DNA of 64,000 nt, from NCBI RefSeq assembly GCF_014385095.1, contig NZ_JACRTC010000003.1:186001-250000 (forward strand), given 5' to 3'. A program made the position numbers and the translations under genes. This stretch comes from Zongyangia hominis. Lineage in GTDB: Bacteria > Bacillota > Clostridia > Oscillospirales > Ruminococcaceae. Shown here in pieces: positions 15,316 to 23,975 of the stretch (positions within the stretch are counted from its first letter, which is position 1; each line of letters opens with the position of its first letter). The notes below the pieces were generated by a model. That model was not told the origin of the DNA. It worked only from the letters and a program-made list of their open reading frames with translations, and searched no databases.

Positions 15316-16355
15316 ACACCGAGTTTTTTGAGGCTCTGGCGCTGCTGGAAAGAGAAAAAGGCATCCCGGCGGACTACCTGCTGGAGAAGATCAGCAACGC
15401 CATTGTCATCGCCGTCAAGCGCGATTACGCGGGGGTGGAAAATGTCTTAGTGGACATCAATCCCGACAAGGGCGTTTTCGACGTGGCGATTGTGAAGAAC
15501 GTCGTGGACGAGGTGGAGGACGAGGCCAACGAGATTCTCTTGGAAAACGCCCTCGCCTATGATAAAAAAGCGCAGGTCGGCTCGGTGGTCAACATCCATT
15601 TGGAGACCAAGCAGTTCGGCAGAATCGCGGCCCAGACGGCCAAGCACGTCATCCGCCAGGGCATCCGGGAAGCGGAGCGGGGACAGATGCTCCAGGAGTT
15701 CCAGAACAAGGAGCAGGAGATCGTCACCGCCATTGTCCAGCGCATCGACCTAAAGCGCGGCACCGCCACCCTGGAGATCGGCCGCAACGAAGCGGTGCTC
15801 CCCAAGAGCGAGCAGGTGCCCGGGGAGGAGCTCCGGGAGGGCGAGCGGATCAAGGTCTATGTGGTGGAGGTCGCCGATTCCGAGCGCGGACCCAGGGTCA
15901 TGATTTCCCGGACCCATCCGGGGCTGGTCAAACGCCTCTTTGAAATGGAAGTGCCGGAAATTTACGACGGCGTGGTGGAAGTCAAAGCCATTTCCCGGGA
16001 GGCCGGCTCCCGGACCAAGATCGCCGTACACACCAAGGATCCCAATGTGGACGCCGTGGGCGCCTGCATCGGACAGCGGGGCGTGCGGGTGGCCAAGATT
16101 GTAGACGAGTTGGGCGGCGAGAAAATCGACGTCATCAAATACAGCGAGGACCCGGCGGAGTTTATCGCCGCCGCCCTTTCCCCGGCTGATGTCATCAGCG
16201 TGGAAGTGGAGGACGAGGAATTAAAGACCTGCCATGTGGTGGTCCCCGAAAACCAGCTGTCCCTGGCCATCGGCAATAAGGGACAAAACGCCCGCCTGGC
16301 GGCCCGGCTGACCGGATGGAAAATCGACATCCGCAGCGAGGGCGTTATGCAATAG
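15312..16355 (+). CDS. nusA: Transcription termination/antitermination factor NusA
   Basis: 347 residues, the short form usual in Firmicutes, without the C-terminal acidic repeats of enterobacteria. It contains the N-terminal RNA-polymerase-binding region (residues 1-125), an S1 domain starting near 135, and two KH domains with VGACIGQRGVRV and LAIGNKGQNARLAARLTGWKIDI. It modulates pausing, termination and antitermination. ATG 15312 overlaps the rimP stop and is preferred to ATG 15303, since GGGAGG then lies about ten bases upstream. About 100 bases separate it from the next gene. Confidence 0.96.
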   Translation: MNTEFFEALALLEREKGIPADYLLEKISNAIVIAVKRDYAGVENVLVDINPDKGVFDVAIVKNVVDEVEDEANEILLENALAYDKKAQVGSVVNIHLETKQFGRIAAQTAKHVIRQGIREAERGQMLQEFQNKEQEIVTAIVQRIDLKRGTATLEIGRNEAVLPKSEQVPGEELREGERIKVYVVEVADSERGPRVMISRTHPGLVKRLFEMEVPEIYDGVVEVKAISREAGSRTKIAVHTKDPNVDAVGACIGQRGVRVAKIVDELGGEKIDVIKYSEDPAEFIAAALSPADVISVEVEDEELKTCHVVVPENQLSLAIGNKGQNARLAARLTGWKIDIRSEGVMQ

Positions 16356-16457
16356 TCCCATCAGTTTGGCTTACTTATATTTTGAAACGGCGCCCCCACC
16401 GGGGCGATCAAATAGATGAGAAACTCTTTCGCCGGATGGTAAAGGATGGAGGAAACG

Positions 16458-16727
16458 ATGCAGGCAAGAAAAGTACCCATGCGGATGTGTACCGGATGTC
16501 GGGAGATGAAACCCAAGAAGGAGCTTGTCCGGGTGGTCAAGACCAATACGGGTGAAATATTCCTGGATCTCACCGGAAAAAAATCGGGGCGGGGCGCCTA
16601 TGTTTGCAGGAATGTGGAGTGCTTTAAGAAAGCGAGAAAGCAAAAGGGCTTTGAACGGGCTTTCTCCTGCGCCATTCCCGACGAAGTGTATCAAAAGATG
16701 GAGGAGGAAATGCAGGCAAGTGAATGA
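16458..16727 (+). CDS. rnpM: RNase P modulator RnpM (YlxR family)
   Basis: 89 residues from the chosen start. The family motif PMRMCTGCREMKPKKELVRV and later GRGAYVCRNVECFKKA are clear. YlxR/RnpM is a small RNA-binding protein always found between nusA and infB in Firmicutes and recently tied to RNase P activity. ATG 16458 has GGAGG five bases upstream; ATG 16446 would add four residues but has a poorer site. The end overlaps the next gene by eight bases. Confidence 0.9.
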   Translation: MQARKVPMRMCTGCREMKPKKELVRVVKTNTGEIFLDLTGKKSGRGAYVCRNVECFKKARKQKGFERAFSCAIPDEVYQKMEEEMQASE

Positions 16728-17046
16728 ACAGCTGCTATCCTTTCTCTCGCTGATAAAAAGAGCGGGCAGGTTAGCTCTCGGATTTGATGTTGTAAAAGAG
16801 GCGGTCCACACACGCAGGGCAGCGCTTGTCCTATGTGCATCCGACCTGTCGCAGAAAACCTACAAGGAGGTAAGCCTCATCTGCGCCCGGAGCCAAGTTC
16901 CTTTGGAACCCCTTCCGGCCACCATGGACGAAATTTGGTTTGTGGTGGGAAAGCGCTCCGGCGTACTGGCGGTATTGGACCGCGGTATGGCAGGGAGGCT
17001 CAGACAACTTCTCGTATCGGATGAGGATACGAAACCATGTGTGTAA
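16720..17046 (+). CDS. ylxQ: L7Ae-family K-turn-binding protein (YlxQ)
   Basis: 108 residues starting at GTG 16720, the only start in this frame that keeps the family N-terminus (LLSFLSLIKRAGRLALGFD). The L7Ae/L30e fold is indicated by RAALVLCASDLSQKT and GKRSGVLAVLDRGMAGRL. Members bind kink-turn RNA and sit between rnpM and infB in most Firmicutes. The ATG at 16724 is in another frame. Purine-rich GGAGGAGG lies about twelve bases upstream, inside rnpM. Confidence 0.9.
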   Translation: MNEQLLSFLSLIKRAGRLALGFDVVKEAVHTRRAALVLCASDLSQKTYKEVSLICARSQVPLEPLPATMDEIWFVVGKRSGVLAVLDRGMAGRLRQLLVSDEDTKPCV

Positions 17047-17081
17047 TTTTGATGGCCGCAATGACAAGGAGGTAACGCCCA

Positions 17082-19997
17082 GTGATCATAAAGTACAGAG
17101 TCCACGAGGTCGCCAAAGACCTGAACGTCCCCAGCAAGGATGTCATCGATCTGCTCGGAGAGCACTTCGATACGCCCAAAAAGCATATGACTGCGCTGAC
17201 AGAACAGGAGCTCAATCTTGTTTTTGAACATTATACCCAGAAAAGCCAGGTGCAAAATTTTAACGCCTACTTCGCGTCCGGCGTGAGAAAGGAACCGGCG
17301 CCCAAGCCCGCGCCCAAGGCGGCTCCCGCCCCCAAAGCGGCGCCGGCCGCTCCGGCGGCGCAAGCCGCTCCTGCCGCGCCCGTGGCAAAACCGGCTCCGA
17401 CGGCGCCCGCAGCCCCGGCCAAAACCCCGGCTCCCGCGCCTGCCGCGGCACAGAGCCCGGCCGCCGCGCCCAAAGAGGCGCCGGCAGCGCCTCAGAGTGC
17501 TTCTGCGCCCCAGAGTGCTGCCCCCGCAAAGCCCCAGGAGACGCGGCCACAGGCCGCCCCGCAGAACCGCCCGCCGTATCAGGGCAATCAGCAGGGCAAC
17601 CGCCCGCCGTACCAGGGTAACCAGCAGGGCAACCGCCCGCCGTACCAGGGTGGCCAGCAGGGCAGCCGTCCGCCGTATCAGGGCGGCCAGCAGGGCAGCC
17701 GTCCGCCGTATCAGGGCAATCAGCAGGGCAGCCGCCCGCCCTACCAGGGTGGCCAGCAGGGCAGCCGTCCGCCGTATCAGGGTAACCAGCAGGGCAGCCG
17801 CCCGCCGTACCAGGGTGGTCAGCAGGGCAGCCGTCCTCCGTATCAGGGCGGCCAGCAGGGGAATCGCCCGCCGTACCAGGGTGGACAGGGCGGGCGCCCC
17901 TCCTTCCAGGGACGTCCCGGCCAGCAGAACCCCAAGCGCCCGGCGCTCAACAAGCAGCTTCCGCCCAGACAGGCGCCGACCACGGTGGGCAGCAACTCCA
18001 ACGTCTCCACCATCGACGCGGACAAGAACGTGAGATATGTCGACATGCGCGCCGCGCAGGTCAACTTGGATAAATATAACGAGCATTACGAGCAGATCGC
18101 CCCGGCGGCGGCCAACAAGGACAATGTGCAGAAAAAGCAGAAGCTCAATCAGCGCAGCGCCCAGCGGGGCCGTGGCCAGTACGGGAGAAAGCGGGAGACC
18201 GAGGCAGAGAAACTCCGCCGCATCGAGGCCGAGCGCGCCAAACGGCCTCAGCTGCATCTGGCGTTGCCGGAGGCCATCGTGGTGGGCGAGCTCGCCTCCA
18301 AGCTGATGGTACCGGCGGCCCAGGTCATCAAAAAGCTGATGGGCCTTGGCATCATGGCCACCGTCACCGAGACCATCGACTACGACACCGCCGCCCTCAT
18401 CGCCATGGACTTTGGCGCTAAGGTGGAGAAGGAAGTGGTCGTCACCATCGAGGAGCGCCTCATCGACGACAGCGAGGACGACGAGGCGTCCCTCCAGGAG
18501 AGAAGCCCGGTGGTTGTGGTCATGGGACATGTCGACCACGGCAAAACCAGCCTCCTCGACGCCATCCGCAACTCCGACGTCACCGCCACCGAGGCCGGCG
18601 GCATCACCCAGCACATCGGCGCCTACCGGGTCAAGGTGGGCGGCAAATATGTCACCTTCCTGGATACCCCGGGCCATGAGGCGTTTACCTCCATGCGTGC
18701 CCGCGGCGCCCAGGTCACCGATATCGCCATCCTGGTGGTAGCCGCCGACGACGGCATCATGCCCCAGACGGTGGAGGCCATCAACCACGCCAAGGCGGCG
18801 GGGGTCTCCATCATCGTGGCCATCAACAAGATGGATAAACCCGAGGCTAACCCCGACAAGGTCAAGCAGGAGCTGACCGAGTACGAGCTGGTTCCCGAAG
18901 AGTGGGGCGGCGACGTCATCTGCGTCCCGGTCTCCGCCAAGACCCACGACAATATCGATACCCTCTTGGAGATGGTCCAGCTGGTGGCCGATATGAAGGA
19001 GCTCAAGGCAAACCCCGACCGTCTTGCCAAGGGCACCGTCATTGAAGCGAAGCTCGACAAAGGCCGCGGCCCGGTGGCCACGGTGCTGGTACAAAACGGC
19101 ACCCTGCACACCGGCGACGTCATCATCGCGGGCACGGCTTTGGGCCATGTGCGGGTCATGCTCGACGACCGTCACCGCAAGGTGTCCGAGGCGGGCCCGT
19201 CGGTGCCGGTGGAAATCACCGGACTTTCCGAGGTGCCTTCGGCCGGCGACATCTTCAACTGTGTCGAGGACGAGCGGCTCGCCAAGGAGCTGGTGGACCA
19301 GCGCCGCCACGAGATGAAGGAGGAGCAGTTTAGCACCTATCAGAAGGTGACGCTGGATAACCTCTTCTCCCAGATCGAACAGGGCGAGGTCAAGGAACTG
19401 CCCATCATCATCAAGGCCGACGTTCAGGGCTCGGTGGAAGCGGTCCGCCAGTCGCTGGAGAAGCTGTCCAACGAGGAAGTCCGCGTCAAGGTCATCCACG
19501 GCGCGGTGGGCGCCGTCAGCGAATCGGACGTCATGCTGGCCGACGCCTCCAACGCCATCATCGTCGGCTTCAACGTCCGTCCCGACCCGGTGGCCAAGGA
19601 TATGGCCGAGCGCGACGGGGTGGAAATCCGCCTCTACCGCATCATCTACGACGCCATCGACGAGATCAAGTCCGCCATGAAGGGCATGCTGGCTCCCAAG
19701 TTCAAGGATGTGGACTTAGGCCGGGCCGAAGTGCGCCAGGTGTACAAGATTTCCAGCGTGGGCGCTGTGGCCGGCTGCTATGTGCTGGAAGGCAAGATCA
19801 CCCGCAGCGCCAACATCCGCATCGTCCGCGACGGCATCATCATCGCAGACGACAAGCTCGACAGCCTCAAGCGCTTCAAGGACGACGTCAAAGAGGTGGC
19901 CTCCGGTTACGAGTGCGGCATGAGCTTGGAAAAATTCAACGATATCAAAGAGGGCGACGTATTCGAAGCATATGTCGTGGAAGAATACAGAGAATAA
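17082..19997 (+). CDS. infB: Translation initiation factor IF-2 with an unusual repeat-rich N-terminus
   Basis: 971 residues. IF-2 places initiator tRNA on the small ribosomal subunit and uses GTP for subunit joining. A short N-terminal helical domain (1-60) is followed by an Ala/Pro/Lys-rich linker (about 68-160), ten tandem copies of an 11-residue Arg-Pro-Pro-Tyr-Gln-Gly unit (163-271), and a basic stretch. The conserved core follows: the G domain with GHVDHGKTS near residue 482, DTPGHEAF near 527 and NKMD near 583, then domains II-IV to the C-terminus. AAGGAGG is nine bases before GTG 17082. The linker is far more repetitive than usual and may be disordered and RNA-binding. Confidence 0.96.
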   Translation: MIIKYRVHEVAKDLNVPSKDVIDLLGEHFDTPKKHMTALTEQELNLVFEHYTQKSQVQNFNAYFASGVRKEPAPKPAPKAAPAPKAAPAAPAAQAAPAAPVAKPAPTAPAAPAKTPAPAPAAAQSPAAAPKEAPAAPQSASAPQSAAPAKPQETRPQAAPQNRPPYQGNQQGNRPPYQGNQQGNRPPYQGGQQGSRPPYQGGQQGSRPPYQGNQQGSRPPYQGGQQGSRPPYQGNQQGSRPPYQGGQQGSRPPYQGGQQGNRPPYQGGQGGRPSFQGRPGQQNPKRPALNKQLPPRQAPTTVGSNSNVSTIDADKNVRYVDMRAAQVNLDKYNEHYEQIAPAAANKDNVQKKQKLNQRSAQRGRGQYGRKRETEAEKLRRIEAERAKRPQLHLALPEAIVVGELASKLMVPAAQVIKKLMGLGIMATVTETIDYDTAALIAMDFGAKVEKEVVVTIEERLIDDSEDDEASLQERSPVVVVMGHVDHGKTSLLDAIRNSDVTATEAGGITQHIGAYRVKVGGKYVTFLDTPGHEAFTSMRARGAQVTDIAILVVAADDGIMPQTVEAINHAKAAGVSIIVAINKMDKPEANPDKVKQELTEYELVPEEWGGDVICVPVSAKTHDNIDTLLEMVQLVADMKELKANPDRLAKGTVIEAKLDKGRGPVATVLVQNGTLHTGDVIIAGTALGHVRVMLDDRHRKVSEAGPSVPVEITGLSEVPSAGDIFNCVEDERLAKELVDQRRHEMKEEQFSTYQKVTLDNLFSQIEQGEVKELPIIIKADVQGSVEAVRQSLEKLSNEEVRVKVIHGAVGAVSESDVMLADASNAIIVGFNVRPDPVAKDMAERDGVEIRLYRIIYDAIDEIKSAMKGMLAPKFKDVDLGRAEVRQVYKISSVGAVAGCYVLEGKITRSANIRIVRDGIIIADDKLDSLKRFKDDVKEVASGYECGMSLEKFNDIKEGDVFEAYVVEEYRE
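17568..17894 (+). repeat. Ten tandem 33-bp in-frame repeats inside infB
   Basis: Each unit encodes RPPYQG, then G or N, then QQG, then N or S; the tenth unit is slightly shortened. The units differ mainly at silent and third positions, which suggests expansion by slippage or unequal exchange followed by drift. Confidence 0.95.
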
Positions 19998-20096
19998 AAA
20001 GGAACGGTTTCGTTTCATTTATACCAGCAGGCAGAAAATGTCTGCTGGTAATTTGTCATCCGTCCATCCGGGCGGAAAGATAGGATGTGAAAGAAT

Positions 20097-20441
20097 ATGG
20101 CAGGATTTAAAGTGGACAGAATCAGCGAGGACGTCAAGCGGGAACTCACCGACATTTTGCGTTCCCTCAAGGACCCGCGGATCAGCGGCCTCATCACCAT
20201 CGTGCGCACCGAAATGTCGGGGGATATGTCCCAGGTGAAGGTTTATGTCAGCTCCATGGATGGCATCGAGGGGGCCAAGGAGGCCGTCAAGGGCCTCAAG
20301 AGCGCGGCGGGCTACATCCGCCGGGAGATCAACCACCGCCTTAAACTGCGCGCTTCCCCCGAGTTTAAATTCATCGCCGACGACTCCATTGAGCACAGCG
20401 CCCATATTTCCACCCTGCTCAAGGATTTAGACGAAAAATAA
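20097..20441 (+). CDS. rbfA: Ribosome-binding factor A
   Basis: 114 residues with the KH-like fold of RbfA: DRISEDVKRELTDILR, the LKDPRISGLITIVRTEMS segment, then VYVSSMDG and the C-terminal ELKF-like RASPEFKFIADDSIEHSAHIS. It binds 30S precursors and helps 16S rRNA 5'-end maturation and cold adaptation. About 100 bases separate it from infB and contain a hairpin (ACCAGCAG/CTGCTGGT, about 20023-20049) without a clear T tract. It continues the operon. Confidence 0.96.
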   Translation: MAGFKVDRISEDVKRELTDILRSLKDPRISGLITIVRTEMSGDMSQVKVYVSSMDGIEGAKEAVKGLKSAAGYIRREINHRLKLRASPEFKFIADDSIEHSAHISTLLKDLDEK

Positions 20442-20456
20442 AGGAGCGGGGAAGAC

Positions 20457-21440
20457 ATGAAGATGGAAAACAAAAACGAAAGGGAAGGCCAGGAAATAAA
20501 GGTGGAGGAAGCGGCCCGGATGCTCCTTTTGGGAGAGGACGTTCTGATCTTATCCCACCAGCATCCGGACGGGGACACCCTGGGCTCGGCCTTCGGGCTT
20601 TGTTTCGCGCTGCAAAAATGCGGCAAGCGGGCGAGAATCGAGTGCAGCGACCCCATCGCCGACCGGTACGATTACCTGACCGACCACTATACCGAGGAGA
20701 GCTTTGTCCCCCAAATGATTGTGGCGGTGGACATCGCCGACACCCAGCTCTTCGGGGAAAAATTATGGCCCTATCGGGACCAGGTGGACCTTTGCATCGA
20801 CCACCATCCCTCCAACACCCATTACGCGCGCCGCGTTCTCTTGGAAGCGGACAGCGCCGCCACCGCCGAGGTGATCTATGAGGTCATCAAAGCCATGGGG
20901 GTGGAATTTGACCCGGTGATGGCGTCGGCGGTCTACACCGGCATCGCCACCGACACCGGATGCTTCCGATACACCAACGTGACGGCACGCACCCACCGGA
21001 TTGCGGCCGACCTGTATGAAAAGGGCGCCATGGCGGGGATGATCAACCGCGTCATGTTCGAAACCAAGAGCCTCAGCCGCATCCGGATGGAGCAGCTGGT
21101 CCTCTCCACCATGGAATACCACTTTGATAACCGCTGCGCCCTCATCGTGGTGACGCTCGACGCCATCGAGCAAACCGGCATCACCGACAGTGAGCTCGAC
21201 GGCATCTCCGCCATCCCCCGGCAGATCGAGGGGGTGCAGGCTGGCATCACCCTCAGGGAGAAAGAGGGCGGCTACAAAATCTCCCTGCGCACGTCCGACA
21301 ATATCAGTGCCACCGCCGTTTGCAGCGCGCTGGGCGGCGGCGGTCACGCCCGGGCGGCGGGCTGTTTTATCGCGGGAAATTTGGAGGAAGCCAAGGGGGC
21401 CATTTTGGAGGCGCTGCGCCCGGAGCTGGAGGGGAAATAA
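20457..21440 (+). CDS. nrnA: DHH-family oligoribonuclease / phosphatase NrnA
   Basis: 327 residues. The DHH domain shows HQHPDGDTLGSA near residue 35, VAVDIAD and IDHHPSN, all metal-binding motifs of NrnA. The C-terminal DHHA1 domain shows ISLRTSDNISATAVC and GGGGHARAAGC. NrnA degrades nano-RNAs to mononucleotides and removes the 3' phosphate of pAp; it replaces Orn in Firmicutes. AAGGAG lies ten bases before ATG 20457. It sits between rbfA and truB, its usual position. Confidence 0.94.
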   Translation: MKMENKNEREGQEIKVEEAARMLLLGEDVLILSHQHPDGDTLGSAFGLCFALQKCGKRARIECSDPIADRYDYLTDHYTEESFVPQMIVAVDIADTQLFGEKLWPYRDQVDLCIDHHPSNTHYARRVLLEADSAATAEVIYEVIKAMGVEFDPVMASAVYTGIATDTGCFRYTNVTARTHRIAADLYEKGAMAGMINRVMFETKSLSRIRMEQLVLSTMEYHFDNRCALIVVTLDAIEQTGITDSELDGISAIPRQIEGVQAGITLREKEGGYKISLRTSDNISATAVCSALGGGGHARAAGCFIAGNLEEAKGAILEALRPELEGK

Positions 21441-21443
21441 TCC

Positions 21444-22343
21444 ATGGACGGCATCCTTTGCATCAATAAGCCCCAGGACTTTACCTCCTTTGACGTGGTG
21501 GCAAAGCTCCGGGGGATCTTAAAGACGAGAAAAATCGGCCACAGCGGCACGTTGGACCCCATGGCCACCGGCGTCCTGCCGGTGCTTGTGGGCACGGCCA
21601 CCAAGGCCTGCGACCTGTTGCCCGATCAGGACAAGGGCTACCGGGTCCGCTTCCGGCTGGGCCTTTCCACCGACACCCAGGACATCACCGGCCGGGTCCT
21701 CTCCCAAAGCGATCTGCGCCCCGGCGAGGCGGAAATCTGCCGGGCTGCGGAATCCTTCCGCGGGGAGGGGATGCAGGTGCCGCCCATGTACTCGGCGGTC
21801 AAGATCGGCGGGCGGAAGCTCTGCGATCTGGCCCGCCAGGGCATCACGGTGGAGCGCCCCGCCCGTCCCATCACCGTCCGGGACATCCGGGTGCTGGGCG
21901 TCGAGGGGGACGAGGTGGAAATGGAGGTCTTTTGCTCCAAGGGTACCTATGTCCGCACCATCTGCCACGATATGGGGCGGCTTCTCGGGTGCGGAGGGAC
22001 CATGACGGCGCTCACCCGCATCCTAGCCTGCGGCTTTCATCTGGACGACTGTCTGACGCTTGAGGAAGTGGAAGAACTGATGGCGGCGGGGAAAATCGAA
22101 CAAAAACTCCTGCCGGTGGAGCGTGCCTTTGCTGCGTATCCTGCGGTGCGGCTCTCCGAGCGGGCGTTTTTCTTATTTTGTAACGGCGCGAAGCTCTCCT
22201 TAGACCGCATCGCTTGTCCCGCGGCTGCCGGCGATCTGCGGGTGCTCCGGGAGGACGGGGCCTTCGGCGGCCTCGGCTACCGGGACGAGGAGAAGGGGGA
22301 GCTGCGGATACGAAAGCTATTTTTGGGGGAGGGCATTCTTTGA
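21444..22343 (+). CDS. truB: tRNA pseudouridine(55) synthase TruB
   Basis: 299 residues. TruB makes the invariant pseudouridine 55 in the T-loop of tRNAs. Signatures are [16 protein letters not shown], the catalytic aspartate in [15 protein letters not shown], the [13 protein letters not shown] motif and [13 protein letters not shown]. Only three bases lie between the nrnA stop and ATG 21444. The C-terminal PUA-like part is present but divergent. Its stop overlaps the ribF start. Confidence 0.96.
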   Translation: MDGILCINKPQDFTSFDVVAKLRGILKTRKIGHSGTLDPMATGVLPVLVGTATKACDLLPDQDKGYRVRFRLGLSTDTQDITGRVLSQSDLRPGEAEICRAAESFRGEGMQVPPMYSAVKIGGRKLCDLARQGITVERPARPITVRDIRVLGVEGDEVEMEVFCSKGTYVRTICHDMGRLLGCGGTMTALTRILACGFHLDDCLTLEEVEELMAAGKIEQKLLPVERAFAAYPAVRLSERAFFLFCNGAKLSLDRIACPAAAGDLRVLREDGAFGGLGYRDEEKGELRIRKLFLGEGIL

Positions 22344-23332
22344 TTCGAGAGAACACCTTGGACATACAGGGGAAGGAACCCACCGCCGTGGCGCTGGGGC
22401 TCTTCGACGGGGTCCACAAAGGTCACCGGGCGGTGCTCGCCCAGGCCCTGGCCCAGCGGGAAAGGGGCCTTATTCCCTGCGTTTTCACCTTCACCTTCGA
22501 CGGCGGGGCCCCTCCCTCCAAGCAGGGGAATCTCGCCATCATGACGCCCGAGCGGCGCAGTGAAATCTTTTCCCAGTTGGGCTTTGCTTATGAAATCTGC
22601 CCCCCCTTCTCCGCCTTCTGCAACCTGACGCCCCGGGAGTATGTGGAGGAAATCCTGATGAAGCGCCTGTGGGTCAAGTTTGTCGCCTGCGGCTACGACT
22701 TCCGCTTTGGCAAAGGGGCCGCCGGGGACGTGGAGACGCTGCGGGAACTTTGCGGGGAGCGGGGCATCGAGGTCCGGGTGGTGGAACACGTGGATGACGG
22801 CGGCCATCCGGTCAGCTCCACCCGCATCCGGCATCACATCGAGAACGGGGAGATCGAGGAGGCAAACCGCCTGATGGAAAGCCTCTTTTCCATCGGCACC
22901 CGGGTCGTCCACGGCCGGCGGCTGGGGCGCACCTTGGATTTCCCCACCATCAACCAGCCCTTTCCGGCGGGATGCATCATCCCGCGCTTTGGCGTCTACG
23001 CCTCTCTGGCCTTTGCGGGCGGACGGTGGCGGGAGGCGGTGACTAACGTCGGGATCAAACCCACGGTGGCGGTCAAGGACCCCCTGGCCGAGACCTATAT
23101 CCTGGATTTCACTGGGGACCTCTACGGCAAAAACGTGGAGGTGCGGCTTCTCTCCTTTTTGCGCCCCGAGGAAAAGTTCGGCTCCTTGGAGGAGCTCAAG
23201 GAGCGCATTTGGATGGACAGCGAGGACGCCCGCCGCATTTCGGGGGCGTATCTGGCGGGACTGGAAAAGAACAAGAAATTTACAAAAAATATAGACAAAC
23301 GGGTACCCGCTGTGGTATCCTATGATAGTTAG
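22340..23332 (+). CDS. ribF: Bifunctional riboflavin kinase / FAD synthetase RibF
   Basis: 330 residues. It makes FMN and then FAD from riboflavin, which also supplies flavin for the Rnf-like proteins. The N-terminal adenylyltransferase domain has VALGLFDGVHKGHRAVL and VSSTRIRHHIENGEIEEAN; the C-terminal kinase domain has GRRLGRTLDFPTIN, FGVYAS and NVGIKPTV. The start is an unusual TTG 22340 that overlaps the truB stop codon; GGGGGAGGG lies eight bases upstream and no ATG in this frame would keep the first motif. Translation is probably coupled to truB. Confidence 0.94.
   Translation: MIRENTLDIQGKEPTAVALGLFDGVHKGHRAVLAQALAQRERGLIPCVFTFTFDGGAPPSKQGNLAIMTPERRSEIFSQLGFAYEICPPFSAFCNLTPREYVEEILMKRLWVKFVACGYDFRFGKGAAGDVETLRELCGERGIEVRVVEHVDDGGHPVSSTRIRHHIENGEIEEANRLMESLFSIGTRVVHGRRLGRTLDFPTINQPFPAGCIIPRFGVYASLAFAGGRWREAVTNVGIKPTVAVKDPLAETYILDFTGDLYGKNVEVRLLSFLRPEEKFGSLEELKERIWMDSEDARRISGAYLAGLEKNKKFTKNIDKRVPAVVSYDS
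23292..23321 (+). promoter_or_regulatory. Probable internal promoter for rpsO-pnp
   Basis: TAGACA (23292-23297), an 18-base spacer and TATCCT (23316-23321) overlap the end of ribF. They would give rpsO a leader of about 135 bases. Confidence 0.55.
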
Positions 23333-23461
23333 TGGAGTTCGGCCTTTGGTCCGAAATTTCACAGCGCGCCGTATGCATGGTTTAGGGAGAAAGCCCCCAA
23401 CGGGAAGGCGCCCGCCCTCTTCTATGGTACTGGCGAATTTTAGAAAAAGAGGTGCATTTTC

Positions 23462-23728
23462 ATGCTGGACAAAGCAGTCAAAGCCCAGGTCATCGCGGAG
23501 AACGCGACCCACGAGGGCGACACCGGTTCCCCCGAAGTGCAGATCGCCATTCTCACCAAGAGAATCAACGAGCTCACCGAGCATCTGAAGGTCAACAAAA
23601 AGGACCATCACTCCCGCCGGGGTCTGCTCAAAATGGTCGGTAAAAGAAGAAACCTTCTCAACTACCTGATCAAAAAAGATATCAACCGCTATCGTGCGAT
23701 CATTGCGAAGCTGGGTATTCGTAAGTAA
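23462..23728 (+). CDS. rpsO: 30S ribosomal protein S15
   Basis: 88 residues, the normal size. It binds the central domain of 16S rRNA early in 30S assembly. The family pattern [39 protein letters not shown] and [10 protein letters not shown] is complete. AGAGG lies eight bases before ATG 23462. As in many bacteria it is followed by pnp, and S15 commonly represses its own leader, so the 129-base gap upstream may carry that control. Confidence 0.97.
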   Translation: MLDKAVKAQVIAENATHEGDTGSPEVQIAILTKRINELTEHLKVNKKDHHSRRGLLKMVGKRRNLLNYLIKKDINRYRAIIAKLGIRK

Positions 23729-23975
23729 GTTATGCTCTGAAGGCAGGTGTAAAAAAGCACCTGCCTTCAAATGCATTTCGCCGGAGGTGGAAAAAACCTC
23801 GGGCGAAGGGAAAACGTGCCAAAGTCCTGCCGGGAAAACCGGGGGACAAAAAATACAGGCGGGGAAATTTCACTCGCGGCTTTAGCAGTGCATCGGGGAC
23901 GCAAGGGGACTTGCGTAACGGATGAATTGCTAAACCAGAGGGACCCTTCCCGCCGCAAAACTGGAGGTAACAACC
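23729..23975 (+). other. Structured leader between rpsO and pnp
   Basis: A perfect 12-bp stem (TGAAGGCAGGTG at 23738-23749 with its complement at 23758-23769) follows rpsO closely without a T tract. Further on, TTTAGCA (about 23880) and TGCTAAA (about 23928) enclose a GACGCAAG/CTTGCGT stem. In other bacteria the pnp leader is an RNase III processing site used for PNPase autoregulation, which would fit. No T-box or riboswitch signature was recognised. Confidence 0.5.

Noticed and set aside
17568..17894. Regular 33-bp repeats that could be mistaken for a CRISPR array
   Set aside because: The units are contiguous, without spacers, in frame and part of infB.
16860..19499. Very long open frame on the minus strand opposite infB
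   Set aside because: It is a by-product of the high GC third positions and repeat region of infB; it has no ribosome binding site, and infB on the other strand is unmistakable.
23729..23975. T-box or riboswitch before pnp
   Set aside because: No AGGGUGGNACCGCG-type T-box sequence or known riboswitch core could be found; only generic stem-loops remain.
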